Positions 46,667 to 56,018 of a stretch of 64,000 nt of DNA are shown in pieces. The stretch lies in assembly GCA_951799425.1 (NCBI GenBank), contig OX637394.1, forward strand, positions 3,049,501 to 3,113,500, in the 5' to 3' direction. This DNA is from Ilex aquifolium. Lineage: Eukaryota; Streptophyta; Magnoliopsida; Aquifoliales; Aquifoliaceae. Position 1 is the stretch's first letter. Every line of letters starts with the position of its first letter. Below the pieces are notes generated by a model. The model did not search any database. It was not told the DNA's origin and saw only the letters and a program-made list of their open reading frames with translations. The position numbers were made by a program, and so were the translations under genes.

Positions 46667-47431
46667 TGCACGGGATAATTCCTGCAATCAATATCGAGTA
46701 GCGGCAGGGCTGATAGCTGACCCTGAAACAATCACAAGGTTAGGAAAAAGGGAGTCAGGCGCACGCCCGGCTTATCCCCTCCGAAGCTTTAGTTAGTAAG
46801 GATGGGGGAAAGCTCTTCTTCTGTGAATTCTGGATAGATTTTGCGTACCTTTGTTCATTGTTCTGAGGAGTATTTATACACAAACCTGTAATGATTGCTC
46901 TGACACTGGGGTTGTCTCAGCAATCAATGCCTGTTGCCATTACCCATATGTAATGAGTGATTTTTACCTAGATTCCCGCGCCATCAATGCTCGGCGGGGG
47001 GATATCCAACCTCGGGGCAACGCCGAGTTCATCAGGCTATCAAGGCACTTGAGTGCCTATGGACGGTGTCTGACGCCTACACCCGAGTACTCGGTGTTTA
47101 GGGGCACTCGGCCCTATGTGAGAACTCGGCATCACAGTCATTAATGCATCCACTCATCACTGTCAGTTTGGGTCTTCGAGGATGCAGAGGCGCATTTAAT
47201 GCTGTCCAAGTCACTCGCGTCTTCATAAATGCTGGGTCACATCTCATTAACTGCTGGTGTCAGAGGTTCATTCCTGGCTCCATGGAACAGCGCCTTCTCG
47301 GCTCCTGCTTACTACTCGGCGTATTCCCTTGTACTCGGCGTATTCCCTTGTACTCGGCTCCTGCACTCCGTAACGGCTTCATTTGTACACGTGTCGCCTT
47401 GGGGCCTGCCGAGCCGTCTCGATTCCCTCCA
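46667..47431 (-). repeat. 3' LTR of the gypsy element
   Basis: 765 bp; read on the plus strand it begins TGCACGGGATAATTCC and ends GATTCCCTCCA. It contains a duplicated ctcggcgtattcccttgta. A minus-strand TATAAATA lies at 46871-46878, directed towards the 3' fragment of peptide copy 8. Confidence 0.95.
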
Positions 47432-47451
47432 ACTGCCCCCCAGCCCCAACT
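47432..47451 (-). other. Polypurine tract of the gypsy element
   Basis: On the minus strand AGTTGGGGCTGGGGGGCAGT abuts the 3' LTR (TGGAGGG...). Confidence 0.85.
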
Positions 47452-47602
47452 CTTTTTGCGGCGTGGGACAGGTGGCGCAAGCAGAGAGGGGGCTTGCCTG
47501 TCACGTCCATTTAACGAGGGGCGGTTACTTGCACGTCTTGAGCCGCCCTTTTCAAATTCTGTAATGATGAACGTCTCCTCGATTCCCGCTCTCCCATCTC
47601 CC

Positions 47603-47610
47603 TATAAATA
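47603..47610 (+). promoter_or_regulatory. TATA box of the antisense ORF
   Basis: TATAAATA lies in the element interior, 177 bp upstream of the ATG at 47780 and pointing opposite to gag-pol. It suggests the antisense ORF has its own promoter. Confidence 0.6.
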
Positions 47611-47779
47611 GGGGAACTCTTGGGCATTTGAGAACTTTGCAATCTCAATTCTCTTTCAAGCAAATAGCTGCCGAGTACTCCTCCCTTTACCTCCGAGAAC
47701 TCTTCAGAAGAAAAATCCTGTAAGTATTCTGCACTCTTCCTTTCTTCTTCTCCTTTTACCCTTTCCATCATCTCCACCC

Positions 47780-49990
47780 ATGGCTAGAAGTCGCAGTAGC
47801 CAAGCTAGGAACCCCTCCTCATCCACAACTCAAAGGTTGAAGAAAACCGTGGTCAATGAGGGTAACATAGATGCCTTTAGGGCCAAGTACCGCATACCAG
47901 AGAGAGTCTTGACCTTCCCTTTCCACCCTTCACGACACAGTAGGGAACGTGGGTGTGTTGAGATGATGCCCTTCTATACAAAGGCCATCATGGAAGGTGG
48001 TCTGACTTTCCCTCTACCCTCCCTTGTACTGAAGATGCTGATGCAGCTCAGGCTGTTCCCTCTTCAGTGCGGGGTAAACTTCTATAGGATAGTCATGGGA
48101 GTAGTCGCCCTGAACGCTCGTTTAGGGGTCAACTTAGGAGTAGACGAAATCCTGTTCTGCTACGACCTAAGATTAGTCGGCGGGGGAAGGTACTACCTCA
48201 AAGCCCGGGACACCTCTATGTACCTAGTCACACATATGCCAGACTCCGACAAGGGGTATTTCGATGAACTGATTATGCTCGGCGGAAGCTGGGAGAGGGG
48301 CCCTGGACCCGAGTACGACGGACTGTACTGCCCCAAAGTGCCGAGGGATGAAGGTGGGTTGAACTAGTTGGACGACCCCTCGGCTTTAGAAGTATTTTTC
48401 CTTCTAACTGCCTTTTGCTGCTTTTGCAGAGGGATACCGGCGTGACGCAGCCCAACCTCACAGATCTCAGATCCGGTTCGACGACCTGTTGAAGGTGTGG
48501 TCCTCCGAGCCGACTAACGAGTACTCCCGAGCAGCACACGTGCTCCTCGGCTACCATCCACCCTACAGCCGGTTCTCTCAGGTTCCGCCTCCCTTCGACC
48601 CTAAGCGTTGGGAGGACTTGTCTTCATCCGAAGACGACGCCGAGAGAACCCCTTCTCCTCAAGCTCCTCCTTCCCCGGCCGAAGACATGTTCAACGTCCC
48701 TCCTATTTCTGCTGCTGCCATGGAAGCTGTCGCATCTCGGCGCAGGGCCAGGGCCTTGGCTCAGGGTGCCTCCCCGAGTATTGCAACGGCTATTCCCCCA
48801 GCACCTCAGCAGGATGTGCCCCCACCTGCACCAACTCGGCGACAGGCGGATCCTGCAATTCCGCCGACTGGAACTGTGCCCATTCACCAAGCTCCACCTA
48901 CCGACGATCGGGAAACCGGCAGGCGAAGTCGGGATTCCCAGATACCCGAACGCCGACAAGATGAAGAGCGTCGGAAGAAACGCCGCCATGATGTCCCTGG
49001 CACAACCACCTCTGTTCCCGGGACGTCCACCCCTGCCGCGTGGGTTGCACGGGCGGAAAGGAGGGGAGGCCAACTAGTCCTGGAGTCAGACTCCATCATG
49101 CAGGACAGGGAAGTAGCCTTTGCAGTGGCCTCGACCCTCCAATTCAGCGCAGACATGTGCGTTCACAACGACCAATCTGACAACGCACTCCTTTTAAGCG
49201 CTGTCCAGAACAACTTGGTGGTAAGCGTTTCTTTCGGGCTTCGTTCCATGTACTCGGCAACCACTTAACTCGCTGTTTTATCGATTTTCAGGTCTCTCAG
49301 CAGCTGGGGGTCATCATTGATCGCTTCTGGGAGTACAAGCAGACGGCGAGGGGCGCCCAGAAGGCGATAGATGAGAAGGACGCGCACATCAAGGGCGTCG
49401 AGGCGGTCCTCGCCGATCAGAAGAAGCACATCACCAATCTCATTGTTGAACGCGACTCGCTAGACGCCGAATTGCAGAAACTGAGGGCGAGTGAGGCGGC
49501 GGCAATGAAGAAGGTTGAGGAGTACGAGCTGAAGATCTCGGCTGCCGAGGACAAAGCTCTGGACTCCGAGGGCCTCGTCAGGCAGTTGACCGCTCAGGTG
49601 GACTCCTTGACAGCAGAGAAGGCAGGGGAGCCACAAAGGCTCCACAAAGAGTGTGAGAGGGTCTACTTGGAGACCCAAGAGCAGATGGTTCCCGCCTTCG
49701 AAGAAGCCAAGACCATTGCTTTCCGGCGCGGATGGGCGGCCGCTCTGCATGCCGCTCGGGTGGACCCAGCCAGCGAACTTTTCCAACAGCACAGTTCTCT
49801 CGCTGGGTTCGAACCTGGGGACCTCCCAGAAGGAGATCCATACGCCGAGGAGGTTGAGGCAGCCGAGGGCGCCACGACAACCATTACTGTAAGTGATGGT
49901 TCTGATGGCCTTTCTCCCGTCATTGGTGGCCAAGAGCCTGATCTTCCCTCCTCGCCGGTCGACGATCTGACTACTCACGAGCCGAGGTAA
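47780..49990 (+). CDS. Antisense ORF of the gypsy element (gypsy-type 'putative transposon protein', PF04195-like), three exons
   Basis: The inferred exons are 47780-48353, 48430-49220 and 49292-49990. Donors are GTGGGT and GTAAGC, acceptors TTTTGCAG and TTTTCAG, and phases agree; they sum to 2064 bases, 687 residues plus stop, with no internal stop. The N-terminal part (residues about 35-190: YRIPERVLTFPFHPSR, FPLPSLVLKMLMQLRLFPLQ, GVNFYRIVMGVVALN) resembles the plant 'putative gypsy type transposon' domain. The middle is Pro/Ser-rich and basic. The C-terminal exon is a long coiled coil (DEKDAHIKGVEAVLADQKKH onward) with an acidic end. Proteins of this type are encoded antisense in Tat-group elements; the function is unknown. 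It is intact while pol is broken. Confidence 0.8.
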
Positions 49991-50360
49991 ACCCGGCGGT
50001 GAGCCCTTTCGTTTTTTTTTTCTTTGAATATATGTACGCCACCGGGGACGCAAAGCCCCGTTTTGAGTTGTAACGCACTTTTCCTCACCAATCAATGGAA
50101 ATTTCTGTCATTTCATTTATGCTTTGACTGTGAATGCAATTTCTTCTTTATAGGCGCTCTTTCTTTTTTTTTTTTTTTACTGGCCTTGGGTCACTCGCTG
50201 TCTTAACTCGGTCTTTGGACTGCTGGGGGCCAAGACCAATAGCATCCCGTTTCCACGAAGTGGAAGTGAGCTTATAACCATAGGGAAAAGGAAATACTTG
50301 GGTGAAGGATGAGTAAACCCCTAAACTGCTGGGCACCACACTATCATAAACCTCTCCTCA
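49991..50360 (+). other. 3' flank of the antisense ORF
   Basis: No gene. Poly-T runs occur at 50013 and 50163-50178. The transcript of the antisense ORF presumably ends here, but no polyadenylation signal can be chosen with confidence. Confidence 0.4.
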
Positions 50361-51050
50361 GGGCCGCGCCCCTAACGACCGAGAGCTCGTCTCGTGTTGG
50401 ATTTGAGAGCGGTGCCTCAATGGTGAGGTCTTATACCCCTCGGGACCATGCCCCTAACGACCGAGAGCTCGTCTCGTGTTGGATTTGAGAGCGTTGCCTC
50501 AATGGTGGGGTCTTATACCCCTCGGGACCATGCCCCTAACGACCGAGAGCTCGTCTCGTGTTGGATTTGAGAGCGTTGCCTCAATGGTGAGGTCTTATAC
50601 CCCTCGGGACCATGCCCCTAACGACCGAGAGCTCGTCTCGTGTTGGATTTGAGAGCGTTGCCTCAATGGTGAGGTCTTATACACCTCGGGACCATGCCCC
50701 TAACGACCGAGAGCTCGTCTCGTGTTGGATTTGAGAGCGGTGCCTCAATGGTGAGGTCTTATACCCCTCGGGACCATGCCCCTAACGACCGAGAGCTCGT
50801 CTCGTGTTGGATTTGAGAGCGTTGCCTCAATGGTGAGGTCTTATACCCCTCGGGACGATGCCCCTAACGACCGAGAGCTCGTCTCGTGTTGGATTTGAGA
50901 GCGTTGCCTCAATGGTGAGGTCTTATACCTCTCGGGACCATGCCCCTAACGACCGAGAGCTCGTCTCGTGTTGGATTTGAGAGCGTTGCCTCAATGGTGA
51001 GGTCTTATACCTCTCGGGACCATGCCCCTAACGACCGAGAGCTCGTCTCG
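50361..51050. repeat. 82-bp minisatellite in the gypsy element
   Basis: The phrase aacgaccgagagctcgtctc recurs at 50374, 50456, 50538, 50620, 50702, 50784, 50866, 50948 and 51030, exactly 82 bp apart. The units differ at very few sites (for example gagcggt/gagcgtt, gggaccatg/gggacgatg). About 8.4 units. It contains the GAGCTC palindrome. It lies between the integrase tail and the antisense ORF. Confidence 0.95.
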
Positions 51051-51092
51051 TTGACATCTGCATTGACAAATTGACAGAATAATGAACTTGTA

Positions 51093-51238
51093 TTAACAAA
51101 AATATCTCTTCAGGTTAGATACATTCCAAGGGCGGACTACATCAATGCCATCCATATCCTGTAGCCTATACGCCCCGGTGCCCCCCACTGCAACCACTTT
51201 GTAGGGGCCTTCCCAATTAGGTCCGAGTTTACCCCAAA
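51093..51238 (-). pseudogene. Integrase C-terminal remnant
   Basis: The minus strand reads WGKLGPNWEGPYKVVAVGGT then GAYRLQDMDGIDVVRPWNVS and LKRYFC, stop TAA at 51093-51095. This is the C-terminal end of a Ty3-gypsy integrase. It is out of frame with RT, which reads across the deletion junction in another frame to a stop at 51137. The zinc finger and catalytic core are absent. Confidence 0.85.
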
Positions 51239-52081
51239 AGCGCACTTCGATGCATTAAGCTTCAATCCGTAGCGTCGGAGTATAGAAAACGTGATGCCGA
51301 GATCCGCCAGATGATCGGCGCTCTCTCTACTCTTTACTAGCATGTCGTCAATGTACACCTCCATGGTCACGCCGAGAAGGTGTTTGAACATTTTGTTCAT
51401 CAACCGCTGGTAGGTAGCTCCGGCGTTTTTCAACCCAAACGGCATCACAGTATAGCAATAGATTCCCCGGGGGGTAATAAAGGATGTCTTCTCTTGGTCC
51501 GACTCGTCTAATGGGATCTGGTGATATCCCGCCCGAGCATCCATGAAGGTGATGCGCTTGTGACCTGCAGTCGCATCTACCAGCTGATCAACTTTAGGAA
51601 GCGGGTATCCATCTTTGGGACACGCCTTATTCAAGTCGGTGAAATCTACGCAAACCCGCCATTTACCCTCCTTTTTTTTCGCGCACACCGTGTTAGACAG
51701 CCACTCGGGAAACTGGACCTCCCGAATGGTACCCGCCTCTAGTAATTTGTCAACCTCCTCCTCCACAGCCTTTGCATGATGCGGAGCCGTTCTTCTTGCC
51801 TTTTGCCTTACTGGCTTCACCCTCGGGTTGGCATGGAGTCGATGAGTCATGACCTCGGGATTGATCCCTGTCATCTCGGAATGAGTCCAAGCAAATATAT
51901 CGACATTCTGGCGCAGAAAAGAACTCATTTCCTCCCTCTCAGCACCCCCCAATGTGGATCCTATCAAGAAACATCTCCCCTCATCTTCGGGATTAAGCTG
52001 GACCTTGATCAAAGGCTCGGTGGAACGGTCGGCCGGTTCCAGCGCGGGCTCATCTACTCCGAGCCGACCAAACTGTGATTG
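51239..52081 (-). pseudogene. Reverse transcriptase, truncated, downstream of an in-frame TAG
   Basis: The frame is the same as gag-protease, separated only by the TAG at 52082-52084. RT motifs: LLEAGTIREVQFPEWLSNTV, KWRVCVDFTDLNKACPKDGY, ITFMDARAGYHQIPLDESDQ, YTVMPFGLKNAGATYQRLMN and the catalytic VYIDDMLVKS. The homologous frame ends at LNASKCAFG, where RT joins the integrase tail; the thumb, RNase H and most of integrase are deleted. Confidence 0.88.
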
Positions 52082-52084
52082 CTA
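52076..52084 (-). promoter_or_regulatory. Possible stop-codon readthrough signal between protease and RT
   Basis: The minus strand reads AAA-TAG-CAA-TCA with RT open in the same frame. TAG followed by CARYYA is the well-known tobamovirus-type leaky-stop context. Either it is functional recoding or a chance mutation of a sense codon. Confidence 0.45.
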
Positions 52085-54307
52085 TTTGGCCACCACGTCC
52101 TCGGGGTTACGGTCTTCAAGTCGGGCTCCCAATCCTGTCTTCATCGCGGTATAGAAACAATTTTTGGCGGCCAACTGATCCCCTCGGATCTCCATGATGC
52201 CGCGCGGGGTGGGGAACTTTATTTTCTGATGATAGCTGGAGTGGACTGCCCTAATAGCGTGCAGCCATGTCCTTCCCATAATGGCATTGTATGGGGAATC
52301 AGAGTCTATCACCAAAAACTCCACCGGGACCGAAACGATTGCTGCTTGAACCATCAAACTGACCTTGCCGAGTGGAAGAGCACTCGAGCCGTTGAAACCG
52401 ACAAGGGGGGTTTGGACAGGCTTCAAGTCCTTGCGAGCTAGGCCCAACTTCCGGAAGAGGTCGTCGTACATCACCTCGGACGAGCTTCCTAAGTCCACCA
52501 GGATCCTCCTCACGTCAAATTTATCGATTCGTAAGGTGATGACAAGTGCATCATCATGCGGCAGGGCCACCCCCCCTAAGTCGTCGTCAGAGAAACTGAT
52601 GGCCTCGTGAACCAGCCGTGGCCTCTTAGTGGACTGTTCTGTCCACTCGCTCTGTTCGACTTTCAAAGCCTGCGACACTCTCCTGCGTTCTGCTCGGAGG
52701 ACATTATACGTCGGCCTTTCAACTGTACAGGCATGTATAACGTTAATTACAGGAACAACTTCCCGGGGCGACTCCGCCCTCTCCTCAACCACCCTTCGGC
52801 GGGGCTTTTGGTCAATGAACTCTCCAAGGTGTCCGTCCCGGACCAACTGTTCAAGGAATGACTTGTATGCTTTGCAGTCTTCGGTCATATGGCCAAAATC
52901 CCTATGGTATGAACATCTGACTGTTGTGTCTTTCGTAGTCGGGTCGCCTATCATCTTTGGGGGCCACCTGAAATAAGGCTGGTATCTTATTTTTCTCAAC
53001 ATTCTGTAAATGGGCTCTTTGAAAACCGTGTTAACCCCCTGAAAAGACAAGCGGCTTGGTGGCGTAATGGGCGCACCCCGAGACTGCGGCTCCCTCTCTT
53101 TCTTCCTCGGCATTGGTGCTCTATTCTCGAGAACGGTGGCCTCTTCCTCGACTCGAGCATACTTGTCTATGCGCGCCATTAAGTCCCTCATGTCCCCAGG
53201 ACCCCTCTTAGTAAGGGACCGGTAAAGGCCGGTGTCCCGGGACAATCCTAGCCGGAAAGACGCAGCAGCCATCGCTTCCGAGCACGCATCCACCTCATTA
53301 ACCTCCTCCCAGTATCGTATGGCGTACTGTCGGAGGGACTCCCCGTTCCTCATCCTAAGGGTGAGCAGGGCGCCGATGTCTTTCGGCTTCTTGGTGCTGG
53401 TGATGAACCGCGCCTTGAAGAGCTCGGCCATCTGCTTCCAACACTCAATGCTTTCCGGGGCCAAACTTTCATACCACTTCATAGCGGTATCCCCCAGACT
53501 CATGGGGAAGACCCGGCATAACACCCTCTGGTCAGTGTCATAAATCGACATCAGTTGTTTGTAATGCCGAAGGTGACTCTCAGGATCGGTCCTCCCATCG
53601 TACGCCTTGAACCGGGGGACGGCAAACTTCCTCGGCATTTCAGTTTCTCTGATGGAACGCACAAACGGAGAGGATATCTGCTCGTCATCCCCCCTGGGTT
53701 GCGGTCCTCTGTGCACATCGTCCTCGAGCTTTCCCGGGTACTTGGCCTCTCTAGGCCTCCTTGCGGTAGATTCTGCCTGGGACTCCGTGGATAAGACATC
53801 TCGGGGAATTCCTCGGCGGAGGTCCCACCATGAAGGGCTTGCTCCCCGGCGGATTTCCCCGGGCCCTTCTTCGGGTGCATGCCTCTGCCGTTTTCGCAGA
53901 CCTTGTCTTTCGGCTGAGCGCCCGCGCCGATTTCTGACGGGGGTCTCAGGCCTCGTTCTCCTGGATTCTTGTCGGCTGGGGCTCCGATCGAAAGGTTCTC
54001 GGGTGTGCCAGCTGGCGTTTGCTGATTGCTCGAACTCTCTCAGTCTACGCCGCACCTTGGCGTTGTCTCTCTCTAGTTCTCTCATGCGTTCCCCCATACG
54101 TTCCTCCACCATCTCAACGATGTCACGGGCCGAGGGGATTTGCCCCCCTGGTCCCTGATCCATGAGGAACGTTCGTTGGGAAGAACGTTCAACCCCAGCT
54201 GACTGGCGCGCTGGGCTTCCTTCTCTAACCAGTGGGAGGCGTATAGCCCCTACGTTCCTCGCGTGCAAGCTCCCTATCCCCTCCCCTTGGGATCGAGTAT
54301 TCACCAT
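52082..54307 (-). CDS. Gag-protease of the gypsy element
   Basis: 741 residues from the ATG at 54307 (MVNTRSQGEG), just downstream of the PBS; the open frame continues into the LTR, but those codons precede the PBS. An N-terminal coiled coil (EERMGERMRELERDNAKVRR) and an Arg/Ser-rich region lead to the gag domain (MSLGDTAMKWYESLAPESIE, FITSTKKPKDIGALLTLRMR). Next comes a zinc-knuckle variant with C-x2-H-x4-H-x4-C (CSYHRDFGHMTEDC), usual in Tat elements. Then follows an aspartic protease with ILVDLGSSSEVMY and AIMGRTWLH. The protease active site normally reads D-[ST]-G; here it is D-L-G, which is probably inactivating. The frame ends in TAG-CAA-TCA. Confidence 0.9.
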   Translation of the reverse strand: MVNTRSQGEGIGSLHARNVGAIRLPLVREGSPARQSAGVERSSQRTFLMDQGPGGQIPSARDIVEMVEERMGERMRELERDNAKVRRRLREFEQSANASWHTREPFDRSPSRQESRRTRPETPVRNRRGRSAERQGLRKRQRHAPEEGPGEIRRGASPSWWDLRRGIPRDVLSTESQAESTARRPREAKYPGKLEDDVHRGPQPRGDDEQISSPFVRSIRETEMPRKFAVPRFKAYDGRTDPESHLRHYKQLMSIYDTDQRVLCRVFPMSLGDTAMKWYESLAPESIECWKQMAELFKARFITSTKKPKDIGALLTLRMRNGESLRQYAIRYWEEVNEVDACSEAMAAASFRLGLSRDTGLYRSLTKRGPGDMRDLMARIDKYARVEEEATVLENRAPMPRKKEREPQSRGAPITPPSRLSFQGVNTVFKEPIYRMLRKIRYQPYFRWPPKMIGDPTTKDTTVRCSYHRDFGHMTEDCKAYKSFLEQLVRDGHLGEFIDQKPRRRVVEERAESPREVVPVINVIHACTVERPTYNVLRAERRRVSQALKVEQSEWTEQSTKRPRLVHEAISFSDDDLGGVALPHDDALVITLRIDKFDVRRILVDLGSSSEVMYDDLFRKLGLARKDLKPVQTPLVGFNGSSALPLGKVSLMVQAAIVSVPVEFLVIDSDSPYNAIMGRTWLHAIRAVHSSYHQKIKFPTPRGIMEIRGDQLAAKNCFYTAMKTGLGARLEDRNPEDVVAK

Positions 54308-54339
54308 GATGTAACCGCTACAAAAGAAAGGTTGTTTGT

Positions 54340-54357
54340 TCCCACAGACGGCGCCAA
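54340..54357 (-). other. Primer-binding site of the gypsy element
   Basis: TGGCGCCGTCTGTGGGAA on the minus strand starts three bases after the 5' LTR, a form common in plant Ty3-gypsy elements. Confidence 0.82.
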
Positions 54358-54359
54358 AT

Positions 54360-55124
54360 TGCACGGGATAATTCCTGCAATCAATATCGAGTAGCGGCGG
54401 GGCTGATAGCTGACCCTGAAACAATCACAAGGTTAGGAAAAAGGGAGCCAGGCGCACGCCCGGCTTATCCCCTCCGAAGCTTTAGTTAGTAAGGATGGGG
54501 GAAAGCTCTTCTTCTGTGAATTCTGGATAGATTTTGCGTACCTTTGTTCATTGTTCTGGGGAGTATTTATACACAAACCTGTAATGATTGCTCTGACACT
54601 GGGGTTGTCTCAGCAATCAATGCCTGTTGCCATTACCCATATGTAATGAGTGATTTTTACCTAGATTCCCGCGCCATCAATGCTCGGCGGGGGGATATCC
54701 AACCTCGGGGCAACGCCGAGTTCATCAGGCTATCAAGGCACTTGAGTGCCTATGGACGGTGTCTGACGCCTACACCCGAGTACTCGGTGTTTAGGGGCAC
54801 TCGGCCCTATGTGAGAACTCGGCATCACAGTCATTAATGCATCCACTCATCACTGTCAGTTTGGGTCTTCGAGGATGCAGAGGCGCATTTAATGCTGTCC
54901 AAGTCATTCGCGTCTTCATAAATGCTGGGTCACATCTCATTAACTGCTGGTGTCAGAGGTTCATTCCTGGCTCCATGGAACAGCGCCTTCTCGGCTCCTG
55001 CTTACTACTCGGCGTATTCCCTTGTACTCGGCGTATTCCCTTGTACTCGGCTCCTGCACTCCGTAACGGCTTCATTTGTACACGTGTCGCCTTGGGGCCT
55101 GCCGAGCCGTCTCGATTCCCTCCA
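54360..55124 (-). repeat. 5' LTR of the gypsy element
   Basis: 765 bp, the same length as the 3' LTR with four substitutions. Minus-strand TATAAATA at 54564-54571 is the presumed promoter of gag-pol. Confidence 0.95.
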
Positions 55125-55289
55125 GTAGGTACACCCATTTGATCCAGGAGGAGTTCTCTGCAGAGATTGAAACGAAATATTTTTATTTTTCATCAACTCT
55201 TTTTCTTCTTCTTGCAGCTCTCTACTAGCTTCATATCTTTTGATGCTTAGAACGAAAACAATGGCTGAAACGAAACTTAAAGATCTCAT
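55125..55289 (-). pseudogene. CTNIP/SCREW-like peptide copy 8, 5' part
   Basis: From the ATG at 55289 (MRSLSFVSAIVFVLSIKRY) through EASRELQEEEKELMKNKNIS and FQSLQRTPPGSNGCTY, where the gypsy element begins (duplication GTAGG covers the end). The codons before the insertion are intact. The rest of the core is at 46541-46666. Downstream readthrough enters LTR sequence. Confidence 0.82.
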
Positions 55290-55352
55290 GATTTGTTGGC
55301 CAAGCAAAGAGTACTGCATAAAACTGTGGCGAATAATTGGAAGGAAATGTTG

Positions 55353-55360
55353 TATTTATA
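55353..55360 (-). promoter_or_regulatory. TATA box, peptide copy 8
   Basis: TATAAATA on the minus strand, 64 bp upstream of the ATG at 55289. It is likely still competent to start a transcript that would run into the gypsy element. Confidence 0.65.
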
Positions 55361-56018
55361 CTCAACCAGTTATGAACTTTGAACTTTTCATACATTCAGT
55401 TGATAGAAGGATTTTGCAGAGTGTTTGGTTTCTTCACCATACACGAACATGTGATTTCCTGAAAAGGATTGTTGCATTGCATGTAATCTGGGCACGTTTT
55501 CATGTGGAGCATGAAAACATATATCACCCCATTCCAACGTCACATCCGAGTACTAAGTTAAGGTTAATCAAAGTTAAATAATTTTATTTGGTTAAACTTG
55601 ATGATGCACAAAATAAGCTTATACACAATCAATAGTCGAGTGTATGATTTAGGATAATTAATGAAACAGTCAATAAAGCAATTAATGAAAGACACAAATA
55701 TTGGATCAACGCAAGCAACACACAGATGTATAGTGATTTAGTCATGATGACTTACTCCACTTTGAAGACGGCAATGGTGGTCGATGGTCTTTATTGCTGA
55801 AATAGTAGGTGTGAGAGAGAGAGAGAGAGTACAAGAATATGCTCTTGGTAGTTATGAGAAAGATAGTTGTGTAAGGTGTGTAGAGAAATGTCTCTCCCAT
55901 GTGGAGAGAGATTACATTTTATAGACAGAGAGCCTTAGTTGAGGTGGTGGTTGTAGATGGTAGGTTTCTAGTTTTTCGGGGAGAATAGCTACAACTAGGA
56001 TAGGTACAATTAGAGATA

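Larger units (their letters stand above)
46667..55124 (-). mobile_element. Ty3-gypsy (Tat-type) retrotransposon inserted in peptide copy 8
   Basis: 8458 bp on the minus strand with 765-bp LTRs differing at four positions and no indels. Target duplication GTAGG (46662-46666 and 55125-55129). The order from its 5' end is: LTR, PBS, gag-protease, in-frame TAG, RT, deletion, integrase tail, 82-bp minisatellite, antisense ORF, PPT, LTR. RNase H and most of integrase are missing, so it cannot move by itself. An antisense ORF between pol and the 3' LTR is a known trait of the Tat group. It interrupts the CTYIP codons of a peptide gene. Confidence 0.93.

Noticed and set aside
46560..46796. Plus-strand frame of 78 codons starting at the junction of peptide copy 8 and the LTR.
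   Set aside because: It crosses the insertion boundary and is the complement of the peptide gene; no independent support.
47144..47611. Plus-strand frames across the 3' LTR (for example 155 codons at 47144-47611), repeated at 54837.
   Set aside because: They occur in both LTR copies and have no known domain; they are LTR sequence that happens to be open.
48624..49156. Open frames antisense to exon 2 of the gypsy antisense ORF.
   Set aside because: Shadow frames in GC-rich coding sequence; the spliced plus-strand reading explains the region with consistent phases.
50361..51050. CRISPR array or tRNA/5S cluster.
   Set aside because: The 82-bp units are identical along their whole length with no variable spacers, and they do not match tRNA or 5S rRNA features.
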